Assembly (NCBI RefSeq): GCF_900115165.1
Contig: NZ_FOVP01000007.1
Location: forward strand, 1 to 64,000
DNA from: Roseovarius lutimaris
GTDB taxonomy: Bacteria; Pseudomonadota; Alphaproteobacteria; Rhodobacterales; Rhodobacteraceae
Reading direction: 5' to 3'
Length of the DNA stretch: 64,000 bases
Position numbers and translations under genes: made by a program. Under the pieces are notes generated by a model, which had not been told where the DNA came from, ran no database searches, and was given only the letters and a program-made list of their open reading frames with translations. Below, piece after piece: positions 17,209-25,590 of the stretch; position 1 is the stretch's first letter; the number at the start of each line of letters is the position of its first letter.

Positions 17209-18438
17209 ATGCGTCGAGTTGTGGTGACTGGTCTGGGTGTTGTTTCCAGTATCGGGAACAACACCCAAGAGGTGCTGGCCTCGCTCAAAGCGGGCAAGTC
17301 GGGCATTACCGCAAATGAGGCGATGGCCGAGCACGGCTTTCGCAGCCGGGTCGCAGGGGCGGTGAATATCGACGTGAAAGAACATGTCGACAAACGCGCG
17401 CTGCGCTTCATGGGGCCGGGGGCGGCCTATGCCCATATCGCGATGCAACAGGCGATTGCCGATGCCGGGCTTGAGGACAGCGATATCGTCAATCCGCGCA
17501 CCGGGCTTGTGGCCGGGTCGGGCGGGCCCTCGACCAGTGCCATGCTTGCCGCGCATCAGACCGCGCTTGAAACCCACGCAACCAAACGCATCGGCCCCTT
17601 TGCGGTGCCCAAGTGCATGTCGTCGACTATTTCGGCCAATCTGGCGACCGCATTCAAGATCAAGGGGATCAACTATTCGATCACCTCGGCCTGTTCGACC
17701 AGCCTGCATTGCATCGGCAATGCCGCCGAACAGATCATGATGGGCAAGCAGGATGTGATGTTTGCGGGCGGCGGCGAAGAGCTTGACTGGACGCTGTCCT
17801 GTCTGTTTGACGCCATGGGCGCGATGTCCAGCAAGTATAACGACACGCCCGAAAAGGCGAGCCGTGCCTTTGACGAGGGGCGTGACGGGTTTGTCATTTC
17901 GGGCGGCGGTGGCATTCTGGTTCTCGAAGAGCTGGAGCACGCCCTTGCCCGTGGCGCCAAGATCTACGCCGAGGTGACCGGCTATGCCGCCACCAGCGAC
18001 GGCCACGATATGGTGGCACCCTCGGGTGAGGGCGGCGAACGCGCGATGCGTCTGGCGCTTGGCCAGCTGCCCGAAGGTCGCAAGGTGGGTTACATCAACG
18101 CCCATGGCACCAGCACCCCGGTCGGCGATGTTGGCGAGGTCGAAGCGGTGCGCCGCATCTTCGGCGCCGGAAACGTGCCGCCGATCAGCTCAACGAAGTC
18201 CATGACCGGCCATAGCCAGGGCGCCACCGGCGCACAGGAGGCGGTCTATTGCCTGCTCGCGCTGGAGCATGATTTCATCATTCCCTCGATCAATGTCGAA
18301 ACGCTTGATCCCGCGCTTGACCCGGCCGAAATCGCCACCACGCGGGTGGATAATGCCGGGCTCGATACGGTCATGACCAACAGTTTCGGTTTTGGCGGCA
18401 CCAATGGCTCGATGCTTCTGAGCAAATATCACGGATGA
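17209..18438 (+). CDS. fabB: 3-oxoacyl-ACP synthase I
   Basis: A 409-residue condensing enzyme that elongates cis-3-decenoyl-ACP. The nucleophile Cys is in TSACSTSLHC, and the two His residues are in NAHGTSTPVGD and TGHSQGATGA. ATG at 17209 follows AAGGAG at a good distance. An upstream in-frame start at 17164 overlaps fabA and is less likely. With fabA and fabI it forms the classical unsaturated fatty acid operon. Confidence 0.96.
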   Translation: MRRVVVTGLGVVSSIGNNTQEVLASLKAGKSGITANEAMAEHGFRSRVAGAVNIDVKEHVDKRALRFMGPGAAYAHIAMQQAIADAGLEDSDIVNPRTGLVAGSGGPSTSAMLAAHQTALETHATKRIGPFAVPKCMSSTISANLATAFKIKGINYSITSACSTSLHCIGNAAEQIMMGKQDVMFAGGGEELDWTLSCLFDAMGAMSSKYNDTPEKASRAFDEGRDGFVISGGGGILVLEELEHALARGAKIYAEVTGYAATSDGHDMVAPSGEGGERAMRLALGQLPEGRKVGYINAHGTSTPVGDVGEVEAVRRIFGAGNVPPISSTKSMTGHSQGATGAQEAVYCLLALEHDFIIPSINVETLDPALDPAEIATTRVDNAGLDTVMTNSFGFGGTNGSMLLSKYHG

Positions 18439-18445
18439 CAAGCAT

Positions 18446-19237
18446 ATGAATATGGCAATGAAGGGCAAACGCGGGCTGGTCATGGGGGTGGCGAATGACC
18501 GCTCGATCGCCTGGGGCATTGCCCGCGCGCTGCATGAGGCCGGGGCCGAAGTGGCCTTTAGCTACCAGGGTGAGGCGTTCGGCAAGCGGTTGGAGCCACT
18601 GGCGGCAAGTGTCGGGTCGGATTTCATGGTCGATGTGGATGTGACCGATGACGCGTCGCTTGATGCCGCATTCGAGGCTCTGGCCGCGCGTTGGCCGACG
18701 ATTGATTTTGTCGTGCATGCGATTGCCTTTTCCGACAAATCCGAGCTTACCGGCCGGTTCCTGAACACCAGTCGGGCGAACTTCAAGAACTCGATGGATA
18801 TCTCGTGTTACTCATTGATCGAAGTGGCGCGACGGGCGCATCCGTTGATGAAGGAAAACGGTGGCACATTGCTGACCCTGACCTATCAGGGGTCCAACCG
18901 GGTTGTGCCGAGCTATAACGTGATGGGCGTGGCCAAGGCGGCGCTTGAGGCGGCGACGCGCTATCTGGCCAATGATCTTGGCCCCGACGGCATCCGCGTC
19001 AACGCGATCAGCCCCGGCCCGATGAAAACCCTCGCGGGTGCGGCGATTGGCGGCGCGCGCAAGACCTTTAAGCATACCGAGCTTAACGCGCCGCTGCGGG
19101 CCAATGCGACGCTTGAGGCAATCGGCGGCACCGCGGTCTATCTGGCCTCGGATGCCGGTGCCTGCACCTCGGGCGAGATCATCCATGTCGATGGCGGTTA
19201 TCACGTGCTTGGCATGCCGCAGGCCGAAAACCTCTAG
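18446..19237 (+). CDS. fabI: Enoyl-ACP reductase (NADH)
   Basis: A 263-residue short-chain dehydrogenase-fold enzyme that completes each elongation cycle. The cofactor-binding start is KGKRGLVMGVANDRSIAWGI. The catalytic Tyr/Lys pair is in SYNVMGVAKAAL, the Y-x6-K spacing specific to FabI. The C-terminal GEIIHVDGGYH is typical. It starts 7 bp after the fabB stop. A second ATG six bases downstream is an equal alternative start. FabI is the known target of triclosan. Confidence 0.95.
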   Translation: MNMAMKGKRGLVMGVANDRSIAWGIARALHEAGAEVAFSYQGEAFGKRLEPLAASVGSDFMVDVDVTDDASLDAAFEALAARWPTIDFVVHAIAFSDKSELTGRFLNTSRANFKNSMDISCYSLIEVARRAHPLMKENGGTLLTLTYQGSNRVVPSYNVMGVAKAALEAATRYLANDLGPDGIRVNAISPGPMKTLAGAAIGGARKTFKHTELNAPLRANATLEAIGGTAVYLASDAGACTSGEIIHVDGGYHVLGMPQAENL

Positions 19238-19296
19238 GTCACATACCGGCCGGTTTTGGCCCAAATAATGCCATCATGCGGTGATACCTCTATCGC

Positions 19297-19578
19297 ATGA
19301 TGACCCAAAGATATAGCAACCCCCAACGAGAAGAACGCCACGCGGCCCGCGCCAAACGGGCCCGTTTCTGGGCCTGGCCGGTAAGGATCGCGCTGATCGG
19401 CTGTATCGGTGCCGCGATCTGGCAGGACCCGGCCCTGTCGCCCAAGGGGCACGCCATTCTCAAGGATGTTGCAGGGCGCGCCAATGAACAGCTTGAACGC
19501 TCAGGCCTGGCAAAATCCTATCGTACCGCGCTCGACGGGGCCTCAGAGGGCGTGCCCGCTAGCCAGCCGGACAACTAG
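19297..19578 (+). CDS. Small single-pass membrane protein of unknown function
   Basis: A 93-residue protein with a very basic N-terminus (about residues 10-28), one hydrophobic segment (FWAWPVRIALIGCIGAAIW) and a polar, probably periplasmic tail. I do not recognise the family. It lies 59 bp after fabI on the same strand and could be cotranscribed with it. The ribosome site is weak, and either of two adjacent ATGs could be used. Codon use matches that of its neighbours, supporting a real gene. Confidence 0.6.
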   Translation: MMTQRYSNPQREERHAARAKRARFWAWPVRIALIGCIGAAIWQDPALSPKGHAILKDVAGRANEQLERSGLAKSYRTALDGASEGVPASQPDN

Positions 19579-19604
19579 CCCGACAACCAAAGGCCGCGAC
19601 ACTG

Positions 19605-20480
19605 CTAGAACCATTGCCCCGGTTCCATCAATCCCAAATCCAGCAATTGGCGTGAATGCCACTCAAACGGAATGGAATTGTGCCATTTGAAGGTGTGGAT
19701 ATCAAAGGTCGAGCCGGGGTTGCGCTTGAGCGCCTTGGCGGTGCGAAACGACACGATCGCGCTTGTCAGGTTGTGATGCCAGGGGCAGGCATAGGTGTTG
19801 TATTCCTCGTCCGAGAACGTGTGATCCTCGCGCAGGTGCAACTCTGGCTTGGCCTTGAACAGCGCGATGCGGTCGATCTTGCGGCGCTTGGCCGGGATAT
19901 GTTCTTCATAGCGCCACCGCAGGCCACCGAAGAAATCGAGCTGGCGTTCCTTGGGGTGGTTGTGATTGCCCGGATCGGGCCGTGCCAGAGCGTAATAGCC
20001 GGATTTGTCCATATGCGCCTGTTCCAGCGACACCGCATTGGTGTGGGCGTCAAGATCGCTTGCATAGAGGTCGATCACATAGCACAGCATGCCGTCGCGC
20101 CGCTCTTCGCTATGAAAGGCCAGCATTTCGCCCACGCTGCGCGTCTCGCAGAACGGATAGAACAGGTATTCACCGTTGTAACAGTAATACATCCAAAGCC
20201 CCGGCGCGGCGGCAATCACCGCATTGACCGCTTCAGTCAGGCTGTCACCGCCTGCCAAATCATGCTGAATGCGATAGACATTTTCCGACATCGACACGTC
20301 AGGCGCCAGATCAAAGCCGTCGGGCAGAAACACCAGTATGGATTTGAACCCCGAATCAAGATGGTGGCGCAGGGTTGAATCCAACTCGATCTGATCTTCG
20401 GCGAACACCATGGCCACAGGCCCTTTTGCAAGGGCCTTGCCGGGATTGGCGAGAAAGTCTTTGAGGCGCGGTGAGGGCAT
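19605..20480 (-). CDS. Glycosyltransferase family 2-like protein (uncertain)
   Basis: A 291-residue cytosolic protein with a Rossmann-like start ([20 protein letters not shown] ... [12 protein letters not shown]) followed by a middle region rich in aromatic and acidic residues. That region includes [18 protein letters not shown] and [12 protein letters not shown], which resemble the acidic metal/nucleotide motifs of GT-A glycosyltransferases. The C-terminus has several Trp-His motifs ([19 protein letters not shown]). I cannot assign a sugar or acceptor. It is divergent from miaB. The 20480 start has an AAGGA site; 20528 is an alternative. Confidence 0.6.
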   Translation of the reverse strand: MPSPRLKDFLANPGKALAKGPVAMVFAEDQIELDSTLRHHLDSGFKSILVFLPDGFDLAPDVSMSENVYRIQHDLAGGDSLTEAVNAVIAAAPGLWMYYCYNGEYLFYPFCETRSVGEMLAFHSEERRDGMLCYVIDLYASDLDAHTNAVSLEQAHMDKSGYYALARPDPGNHNHPKERQLDFFGGLRWRYEEHIPAKRRKIDRIALFKAKPELHLREDHTFSDEEYNTYACPWHHNLTSAIVSFRTAKALKRNPGSTFDIHTFKWHNSIPFEWHSRQLLDLGLMEPGQWF

Positions 20481-20589
20481 GCTCTGCTCGGTCCTTTTGG
20501 TGCCAGAATCGGCCAAACGCACACGCATTGCAAGTGCCCCTGAAAGTGATGTAGTCAGACCCCCTGAAACCGTGGCAGGAGCCGGGCAT

Positions 20590-21918
20590 ATGGGCGATGT
20601 GAAAAAACTCTTTATCAAGACCTATGGCTGTCAGATGAACGTCTATGACAGCGAGCGTATGGCCGAGGCCATGGGCGGCGCGGGCTATGTCGAAACCCAG
20701 ACCCCCGATGACGCCGACATGATCCTGCTCAACACCTGTCATATCCGCGAAAAGGCCGCCGAAAAGGTCTATTCCGAACTGGGCCGCTTTCGCGATCTCA
20801 AGACGGCAAATCCCGATCTCAAGATCGGGGTGGCGGGTTGCGTGGCGCAGGCCGAGGGCGAAGAGATCATGCGCCGCCAGCCGCTTGTCGATCTGGTGGT
20901 CGGGCCGCAAAGCTATCACCGCCTGCCGCAGATGGAGGCCAAGGTGCGCGCCGGGGGCACGGCGCTTGATACCGATTTTCCGACCGATGACAAATTCGAC
21001 ACCCTGCGCCACCGGCCCAAGGCCGCGCGTGGGCCGACCGCGTTTTTGACGGTGCAGGAGGGCTGTGACAAATTCTGCGCGTTCTGCGTGGTGCCCTATA
21101 CCCGTGGCGCCGAGGTTAGCCGCCCCGCCAGCCGCATCCTTGAAGAGGCCCGTAACCTTGTCGAGCGCGGCGTGCGCGAAATCACCCTTCTGGGCCAGAA
21201 CGTGAATGCCTATCACGGCGCGGGTGAGGGTGGCGGTGACTGGACATTGGCGCGGCTGATCTGGGCGCTGAATGACATCGACGGGCTGGAGCGTATCCGC
21301 TTTACCACCAGCCATCCCAACGACATGGGCGACGATCTTATCGCGGCGCATGGTGAATGTGCCAAGCTGATGCCCTATCTGCATCTTCCGGTACAATCGG
21401 GCAGTGATAAAATCCTCAAACGGATGAACCGGAGCCATACCGCCGAGAGCTATCTGCGCCTGATCGAGCGTATTCGCGCGGCGCGCCCCGATATCCTGTT
21501 GTCGGGCGATTTCATCGTCGGTTTCCCGGAAGAGACCGAAGCGGATTTTCAGGCTACGATGGATCTCGTTGAAGAGGTCAATTACGGCTATGCTTATTCG
21601 TTCAAATATTCGACCCGCCCCGGCACCCCCGCCGCCGAGCGCGCGCAGGTCGAGGAGGACGTGAAGTCAGAGCGTTTGCAGCGTCTGCAAGCGCTGATCA
21701 CCCGCCAGCAGCGCGCCATTCAGGACGCGATGGTGGGGCGCACCGTGGGGGTGCTGTTCGAAAAACCCGGTCGCCTTGAGGGGCAGATGATGGGTAAATC
21801 GGACTATCTGCATGCGGTTCACGTGGCCAATGCCGATGTCGCGGTGGGTGATCTGGTCCCTGTCGAGATCATTGAGAGCGGCACGAATTCTTTGGCCGGG
21901 CGGCTTATAAGGCCCTGA
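20590..21918 (+). CDS. miaB: tRNA-2-methylthio-N6-dimethylallyladenosine synthase
   Basis: A 442-residue radical-SAM methylthiotransferase that modifies A37 of tRNAs reading UNN codons. The N-terminal domain has the auxiliary-cluster cysteines (YGCQMN, NTCHIRE, VAGCVAQ). The radical-SAM CxxxCxxC motif is CDKFCAFC, and a C-terminal TRAM domain follows from about 375. AGGAG precedes the ATG at 20590. It is the first gene of the conserved miaB...phoH-ybeY-corC-lnt neighbourhood, here interrupted by two small envelope genes. Confidence 0.96.
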   Translation: MGDVKKLFIKTYGCQMNVYDSERMAEAMGGAGYVETQTPDDADMILLNTCHIREKAAEKVYSELGRFRDLKTANPDLKIGVAGCVAQAEGEEIMRRQPLVDLVVGPQSYHRLPQMEAKVRAGGTALDTDFPTDDKFDTLRHRPKAARGPTAFLTVQEGCDKFCAFCVVPYTRGAEVSRPASRILEEARNLVERGVREITLLGQNVNAYHGAGEGGGDWTLARLIWALNDIDGLERIRFTTSHPNDMGDDLIAAHGECAKLMPYLHLPVQSGSDKILKRMNRSHTAESYLRLIERIRAARPDILLSGDFIVGFPEETEADFQATMDLVEEVNYGYAYSFKYSTRPGTPAAERAQVEEDVKSERLQRLQALITRQQRAIQDAMVGRTVGVLFEKPGRLEGQMMGKSDYLHAVHVANADVAVGDLVPVEIIESGTNSLAGRLIRP

Positions 21919-21923
21919 AAACC

Positions 21924-21945
21924 CCACAATTTGGCCCAATTGTGG
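21924..21945 (+). terminator. Hairpin after miaB
   Basis: CCACAATT pairs with AATTGTGG around a 6-nt loop, six bases beyond the miaB stop. There is no following T-run, so it is a possible factor-dependent terminator or mRNA-end stabiliser rather than a classical intrinsic terminator. Confidence 0.5.
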
Positions 21946-22107
21946 CAGAATTGCGGCACTGTCTATGCATTGTTTCCATGTGTTCTACAATATATGGTAG
22001 AATTTGCTTCACTTTATCCTGATTGTTGTTACAATTTTTCATGATTTGAAGGTTGGGCCGCGAGTTCCACTGCGGCCTTGCTTGGGGGCAATAGAAGGAC
22101 GGTAGTG

Positions 22108-22689
22108 GTGACGAAAATTAATTCGAATACGCTGCGCGGCATGGCTAGGGGCGTTTGCGCCGCTGCCCTCTGTGTCGCTGTTACAGCGGGGGCAAGTTTT
22201 GCCCAGAGTGGCGGGCCGCGCACGGTTGTTGGCGAACGCTATATCCCGACAATCTGGGTCGATCCCGATGGCTGTGAACATTGGGTGATGGATGACGGGG
22301 CCGAGGGCTATATGTCCCCGCATGTCAGCCGCCAGGGCATTCCGGTCTGCCGCGAAGCGAACCTTTGCGGTGTCATCAATACCGATCAGATGTTCGCCAC
22401 CGACAGTGCGCGCATCAATGCCAGCGGTCGTCAGCGCCTTACGGAATTCTTCCAGCAAGCGGGGGCCGTATCCTATACCATCGTCGGTCACACCGACAGC
22501 CGCGCCTCGGATGAATACAACATGGGCCTTTCGCTGCGTCGTGCCAATTCGGTTGCCTCGGTCGCCAAAAGCACCGGTGCAAGCATCGCCGATGTACGGG
22601 GCTACGGCGAACGGATGCCAAAGGCGTCAAACAACACCGCAGCAGGCATGGCCCAGAATCGCCGTGTCGAAATTATGTGCTGGCGCTAA
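22108..22689 (+). CDS. OmpA-family protein with an N-terminal WxDPxGCxHW domain
   Basis: A 193-residue exported protein. A signal peptide (about 1-33, ending ASFAQ) is followed by a roughly 40-residue module beginning IWVDPDGCEHWVMDDG. An OmpA-like peptidoglycan-binding domain (about 90-193) comes next, with VGHTDSRASDEYN and the NRRVEI end motif. AGAAGGA lies just upstream of two adjacent GTG codons (22105, 22108), and I chose the second; either is possible. The N-terminal module is repeated in the lipoprotein encoded 9 bp downstream, so the pair probably works together at the cell wall. Confidence 0.85.
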   Translation: MTKINSNTLRGMARGVCAAALCVAVTAGASFAQSGGPRTVVGERYIPTIWVDPDGCEHWVMDDGAEGYMSPHVSRQGIPVCREANLCGVINTDQMFATDSARINASGRQRLTEFFQQAGAVSYTIVGHTDSRASDEYNMGLSLRRANSVASVAKSTGASIADVRGYGERMPKASNNTAAGMAQNRRVEIMCWR

Positions 22690-22698
22690 GGGGATCGG

Positions 22699-22998
22699 AT
22701 GATGAAAATAGTTAAACTTGCAGTTTTGATTCCCGCGATTGGCCTTCTTGCAGCCTGCGAAGTCGGACCAGACAAGACCAAGGACCGCGGCACCGACAAA
22801 AAGCATCTGAGCCAACTTCAGGCCGGTATCTGGATTGATCCCAACGGCTGTGATCACTGGATCATCGACGATGGTGTCGAGGGTTACCTGTCGCAACGTC
22901 TGGACAAATTCGGCAAGCCGGTCTGTTCGGGGGTTGGTCCGGCGACGGTCGCCACCGGCAACTTCAAAGGCGGCAGCCCGATCCCGGATTCGCTCTGA
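22699..22998 (+). CDS. Small lipoprotein sharing the WxDPxGCxHW module
   Basis: A 99-residue lipoprotein. The hydrophobic signal ends in a lipobox (LLAAC). The mature part carries IWIDPNGCDHWIIDDGVEGY, matching the module in the preceding OmpA-like protein at about two thirds of positions, including both Cys (the second in KPVCS/IPVCR). It has no OmpA domain. GGGGATCGG precedes the ATG. A strong terminator follows at 23025, so the two genes form a closed bicistron. I do not recognise a named family. Confidence 0.82.
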   Translation: MMKIVKLAVLIPAIGLLAACEVGPDKTKDRGTDKKHLSQLQAGIWIDPNGCDHWIIDDGVEGYLSQRLDKFGKPVCSGVGPATVATGNFKGGSPIPDSL

Positions 22999-23024
22999 GC
23001 GTGGCGAGCACCTGTCGAAAATTG

Positions 23025-23052
23025 AACTGCGGGCCGAAAGGCCCGCAGTTTT
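23025..23052 (+). terminator. Intrinsic terminator after the lipoprotein gene
   Basis: CTGCGGGCC pairs with GGCCCGCAG around a GAAA tetraloop, extended by AA/TT, and is followed by TTTTCC. This is a textbook Rho-independent terminator and separates the OmpA/lipoprotein pair from phoH. Confidence 0.88.
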
Positions 23053-23146
23053 CCTGTGTGGCGGGCAAAGTTTCGCTGCCCGGCGCTTGCACCTTGCCGC
23101 ACAACTTGGCAGGCTGACGTCACACATCTGGTTTTGGGAGAACTGA

Positions 23147-24154
23147 TTGGTCCATAGCGCGCCGCCCCCCGTCTCCGACGTGGCTTCGATTCAGGAAGCC
23201 GTGATTGAATTTCCCGACAACATGCTGCTGATTGATCTCTGCGGCGAGTATGACAAGAACCTGGCCGAGATCGAGCGCAACCTTGGCGTTCAGATCGTCC
23301 GGCGCGGCAATCACCTGTCGATCATCGGCGACGAGGCCGCCGCCGCCGAGGCGGTGAATGTGCTGAATGCGCTTTATGCCCGCCTCGAAACCGGCAAGGG
23401 GGTCGAACACGGCGATGTGGACCGCGAATTGCGCATGGGCGGATCGGACGCGGGCACCGGCGCGCGCGACGGCGATCAGCTTGAGATGTTCAAGGGCGGC
23501 GCGGTCGAGATCAAGACCCGCAAGAAGCTGGTCGAGCCGCGCACCGACGCGCAAAAGGCCTATGTGCATTCGCTTTTTGCCAATGAACTTGCCTTTGGCA
23601 TCGGCCCTGCGGGCACCGGCAAGACCTATCTGGCGGTGGCGGTGGCGGTGAATATGTTCATCGAAGGCCATGTTGATCGCATCATCCTGTCGCGCCCGGC
23701 GGTCGAGGCGGGCGAAAAGCTTGGCTATCTGCCCGGCGACATGAAGGATAAGGTCGATCCCTACATGCAGCCGCTTTACGACGCGCTGAACGATTTCCTA
23801 CCCGGCAAACAGCTTGCCAAGCTGATCGAGGAAAAGCGGATCGAGATCGCCCCGCTGGCCTTTATGCGCGGCCGCACCCTGAGCAATGCCTTTGTCGTGC
23901 TCGACGAGGCGCAAAATGCCACCTCCATGCAGATGAAGATGTTCCTGACCCGTCTGGGCGAGGGCAGCCGCATGGTGATCACCGGGGATCGCACCCAAAT
24001 CGACCTTCCGCGCGGGGTGCCGTCGGGGCTTGCCGATGCCGAACGGCTTTTGAAATCCATTCCCAAGATCAGCTTCAACTATTTCACATCCAGGGATGTG
24101 GTGCGCCATCCCCTTGTGGCCGCAATCATCGAGGCCTATGAGGCCGAGGGATAA
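23147..24154 (+). CDS. phoH: PhoH-family ATPase
   Basis: A 335-residue cytosolic protein with an N-terminal KH-like segment (about 25-75) and a P-loop ATPase domain (Walker A GPAGTGKTYLAV, Walker B FVVLDEAQNA). PhoH-like proteins are implicated in RNA metabolism together with YbeY, encoded 20 bp downstream. The start is a TTG at 23147 with GGGAG seven bases upstream; no ATG is available before the conserved N-terminus. Confidence 0.93.
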   Translation: MVHSAPPPVSDVASIQEAVIEFPDNMLLIDLCGEYDKNLAEIERNLGVQIVRRGNHLSIIGDEAAAAEAVNVLNALYARLETGKGVEHGDVDRELRMGGSDAGTGARDGDQLEMFKGGAVEIKTRKKLVEPRTDAQKAYVHSLFANELAFGIGPAGTGKTYLAVAVAVNMFIEGHVDRIILSRPAVEAGEKLGYLPGDMKDKVDPYMQPLYDALNDFLPGKQLAKLIEEKRIEIAPLAFMRGRTLSNAFVVLDEAQNATSMQMKMFLTRLGEGSRMVITGDRTQIDLPRGVPSGLADAERLLKSIPKISFNYFTSRDVVRHPLVAAIIEAYEAEG

Positions 24155-24174
24155 CGCAAGGGCGCGGGATAGGC

Positions 24175-24663
24175 ATGCTGACCGAGGTGATGATTGAGGA
24201 CGACCGCTGGCAGGCGGCGCAGCTTGAGGCATTGGCGGAACGCGCGGCCAAAGCCACGCTGGCGCATCTCGGGCTTGATCCCGGTGCCTTTGAAATCGGC
24301 GTTCTTGGCTGTGACGATGCGCGGATCGCGGTGCTGAATGGCGATTTTCGTGAAAAGCCACAGCCGACTAATGTGCTGTCCTGGCCAAGCGACGAGCGCG
24401 CGCCCGAGACCCCCGGCGCGGTGCCTGACCTGCCGCAACCCGGCCCCGAGAGTGAGCTTGGCGATATCGCCATTGCCTATGACACCTGCGCCGCTGAGGC
24501 GCACGCCGGCAACAAGCCGCTGGCGGATCATGTGACGCACCTGATTGTGCACGCAACTTTACATTTGCTGGGGTATGATCATATCCGTGACCAAGATGCC
24601 ACTTTGATGGAAACAACCGAAGTGGCGATACTTGGCAAACTGGGGTTACCTGACCCATATTAG
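24175..24663 (+). CDS. ybeY: Endoribonuclease YbeY (rRNA maturation factor)
   Basis: A 162-residue metal-dependent endoribonuclease required for 16S rRNA 3'-end maturation and ribosome quality control. The zinc motif H-x3-H-x5-H is intact in HATLHLLGYDH. ELGDIAIAYDTC is the conserved preceding strand. It lies between phoH and the CBS-domain gene in the usual order, and short spacing indicates cotranscription. Confidence 0.95.
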   Translation: MLTEVMIEDDRWQAAQLEALAERAAKATLAHLGLDPGAFEIGVLGCDDARIAVLNGDFREKPQPTNVLSWPSDERAPETPGAVPDLPQPGPESELGDIAIAYDTCAAEAHAGNKPLADHVTHLIVHATLHLLGYDHIRDQDATLMETTEVAILGKLGLPDPY

Positions 24664-24702
24664 GCTATTGGGCAGCATTGCCCGCAAACTGGAAAGAGAC
24701 GG

Positions 24703-25590
24703 ATGGGCGAGAGTATCGACGGGTCTTCTAACGCGGCGCAAAGCGCGCAGCCGGAAGACCAGACGGCAAGTGAAGAGACAGGCGGCTTTTTTCGCCGGAT
24801 CATCGGGGTATTCAACCCCAGCGATGACACAGAGATGGACGAGCACGAGGATGCGACGCCGGCCAATGGCGGCTTTGGCATGCGCAACCTGCGTGACATG
24901 GCGGTCGAAGACGTGGCTATTCCCAAGGCTGAAATCGTCTCGGTGCCCGCCAGCATCACCAAAGACGATCTGGTGCATATTTTCCGTAACAGCGGGATGA
25001 CCCGCCTGCCGGTCTATGAGGGTACGCTGGATACGCCGATCGGCATGGTCCATCTCAAGGATTTTGCGCTGAAACACGGGTTCAACGGCAATGGCGGGCG
25101 GTTCTCGCTCAAGCGGATGCTGCGCCCGCTGTTGTTTGTGCCGCCGTCGATGCCGATTGGTGTGCTCTTGCAAAAGATGCAGGCCGAGCGACGCCATATG
25201 GCGCTTGTGATTGACGAATATGGCGGTGTTGACGGGCTTGTCACCATCGAGGATCTGATCGAACAGGTGGTCGGCGAGATCGAGGATGAGCATGACATCG
25301 ACGAGGGCCACTTCTGGAGCGAGGAAAGCCCCGGCTGTTACGTCGCGGCCGCCAAAACCCCGCTTGAGGATTTCGAGGCCGAGATCGGTCAATCGCTCAC
25401 CGATGTGGATTCGGTCGATGAAGAGGAAATCGACACGCTTGGTGGGCTGGTGTTCATGCTGCTGGGCCGGGTGCCGGTGCGCGGTGAGGTGATCGAACAT
25501 CCCGCCGGTCCGGTGATCGAGGTGATGGAGGCCGATCCGCGCCGGGTGAAACGCCTGCGGGTCCGCCTTGCCGAGCCGGTGAATGGCTAG
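24703..25590 (+). CDS. corC: CorC/HlyC-family CBS-domain protein
   Basis: A 295-residue soluble member of the hemolysin C/CorC family. An acidic variable N-terminus is followed by paired CBS domains (about 70-195: RLPVYEGTLDTPIGMVHLKD, MALVIDEYGGVDGLVTIEDL) and a C-terminal transporter-associated domain (about 205-290). It lacks the membrane domain of the full-length CNNM/CorB proteins. CorC has been linked to Mg/Co efflux. Its last 8 bp overlap lnt. Confidence 0.9.
   Translation: MGESIDGSSNAAQSAQPEDQTASEETGGFFRRIIGVFNPSDDTEMDEHEDATPANGGFGMRNLRDMAVEDVAIPKAEIVSVPASITKDDLVHIFRNSGMTRLPVYEGTLDTPIGMVHLKDFALKHGFNGNGGRFSLKRMLRPLLFVPPSMPIGVLLQKMQAERRHMALVIDEYGGVDGLVTIEDLIEQVVGEIEDEHDIDEGHFWSEESPGCYVAAAKTPLEDFEAEIGQSLTDVDSVDEEEIDTLGGLVFMLLGRVPVRGEVIEHPAGPVIEVMEADPRRVKRLRVRLAEPVNG

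Noticed and set aside
19238..19296. ACCGGCCGGT palindrome after fabI as a terminator
   Set aside because: The 10-bp palindrome has no loop in its centre to form a usable hairpin, and only a four-T run follows.
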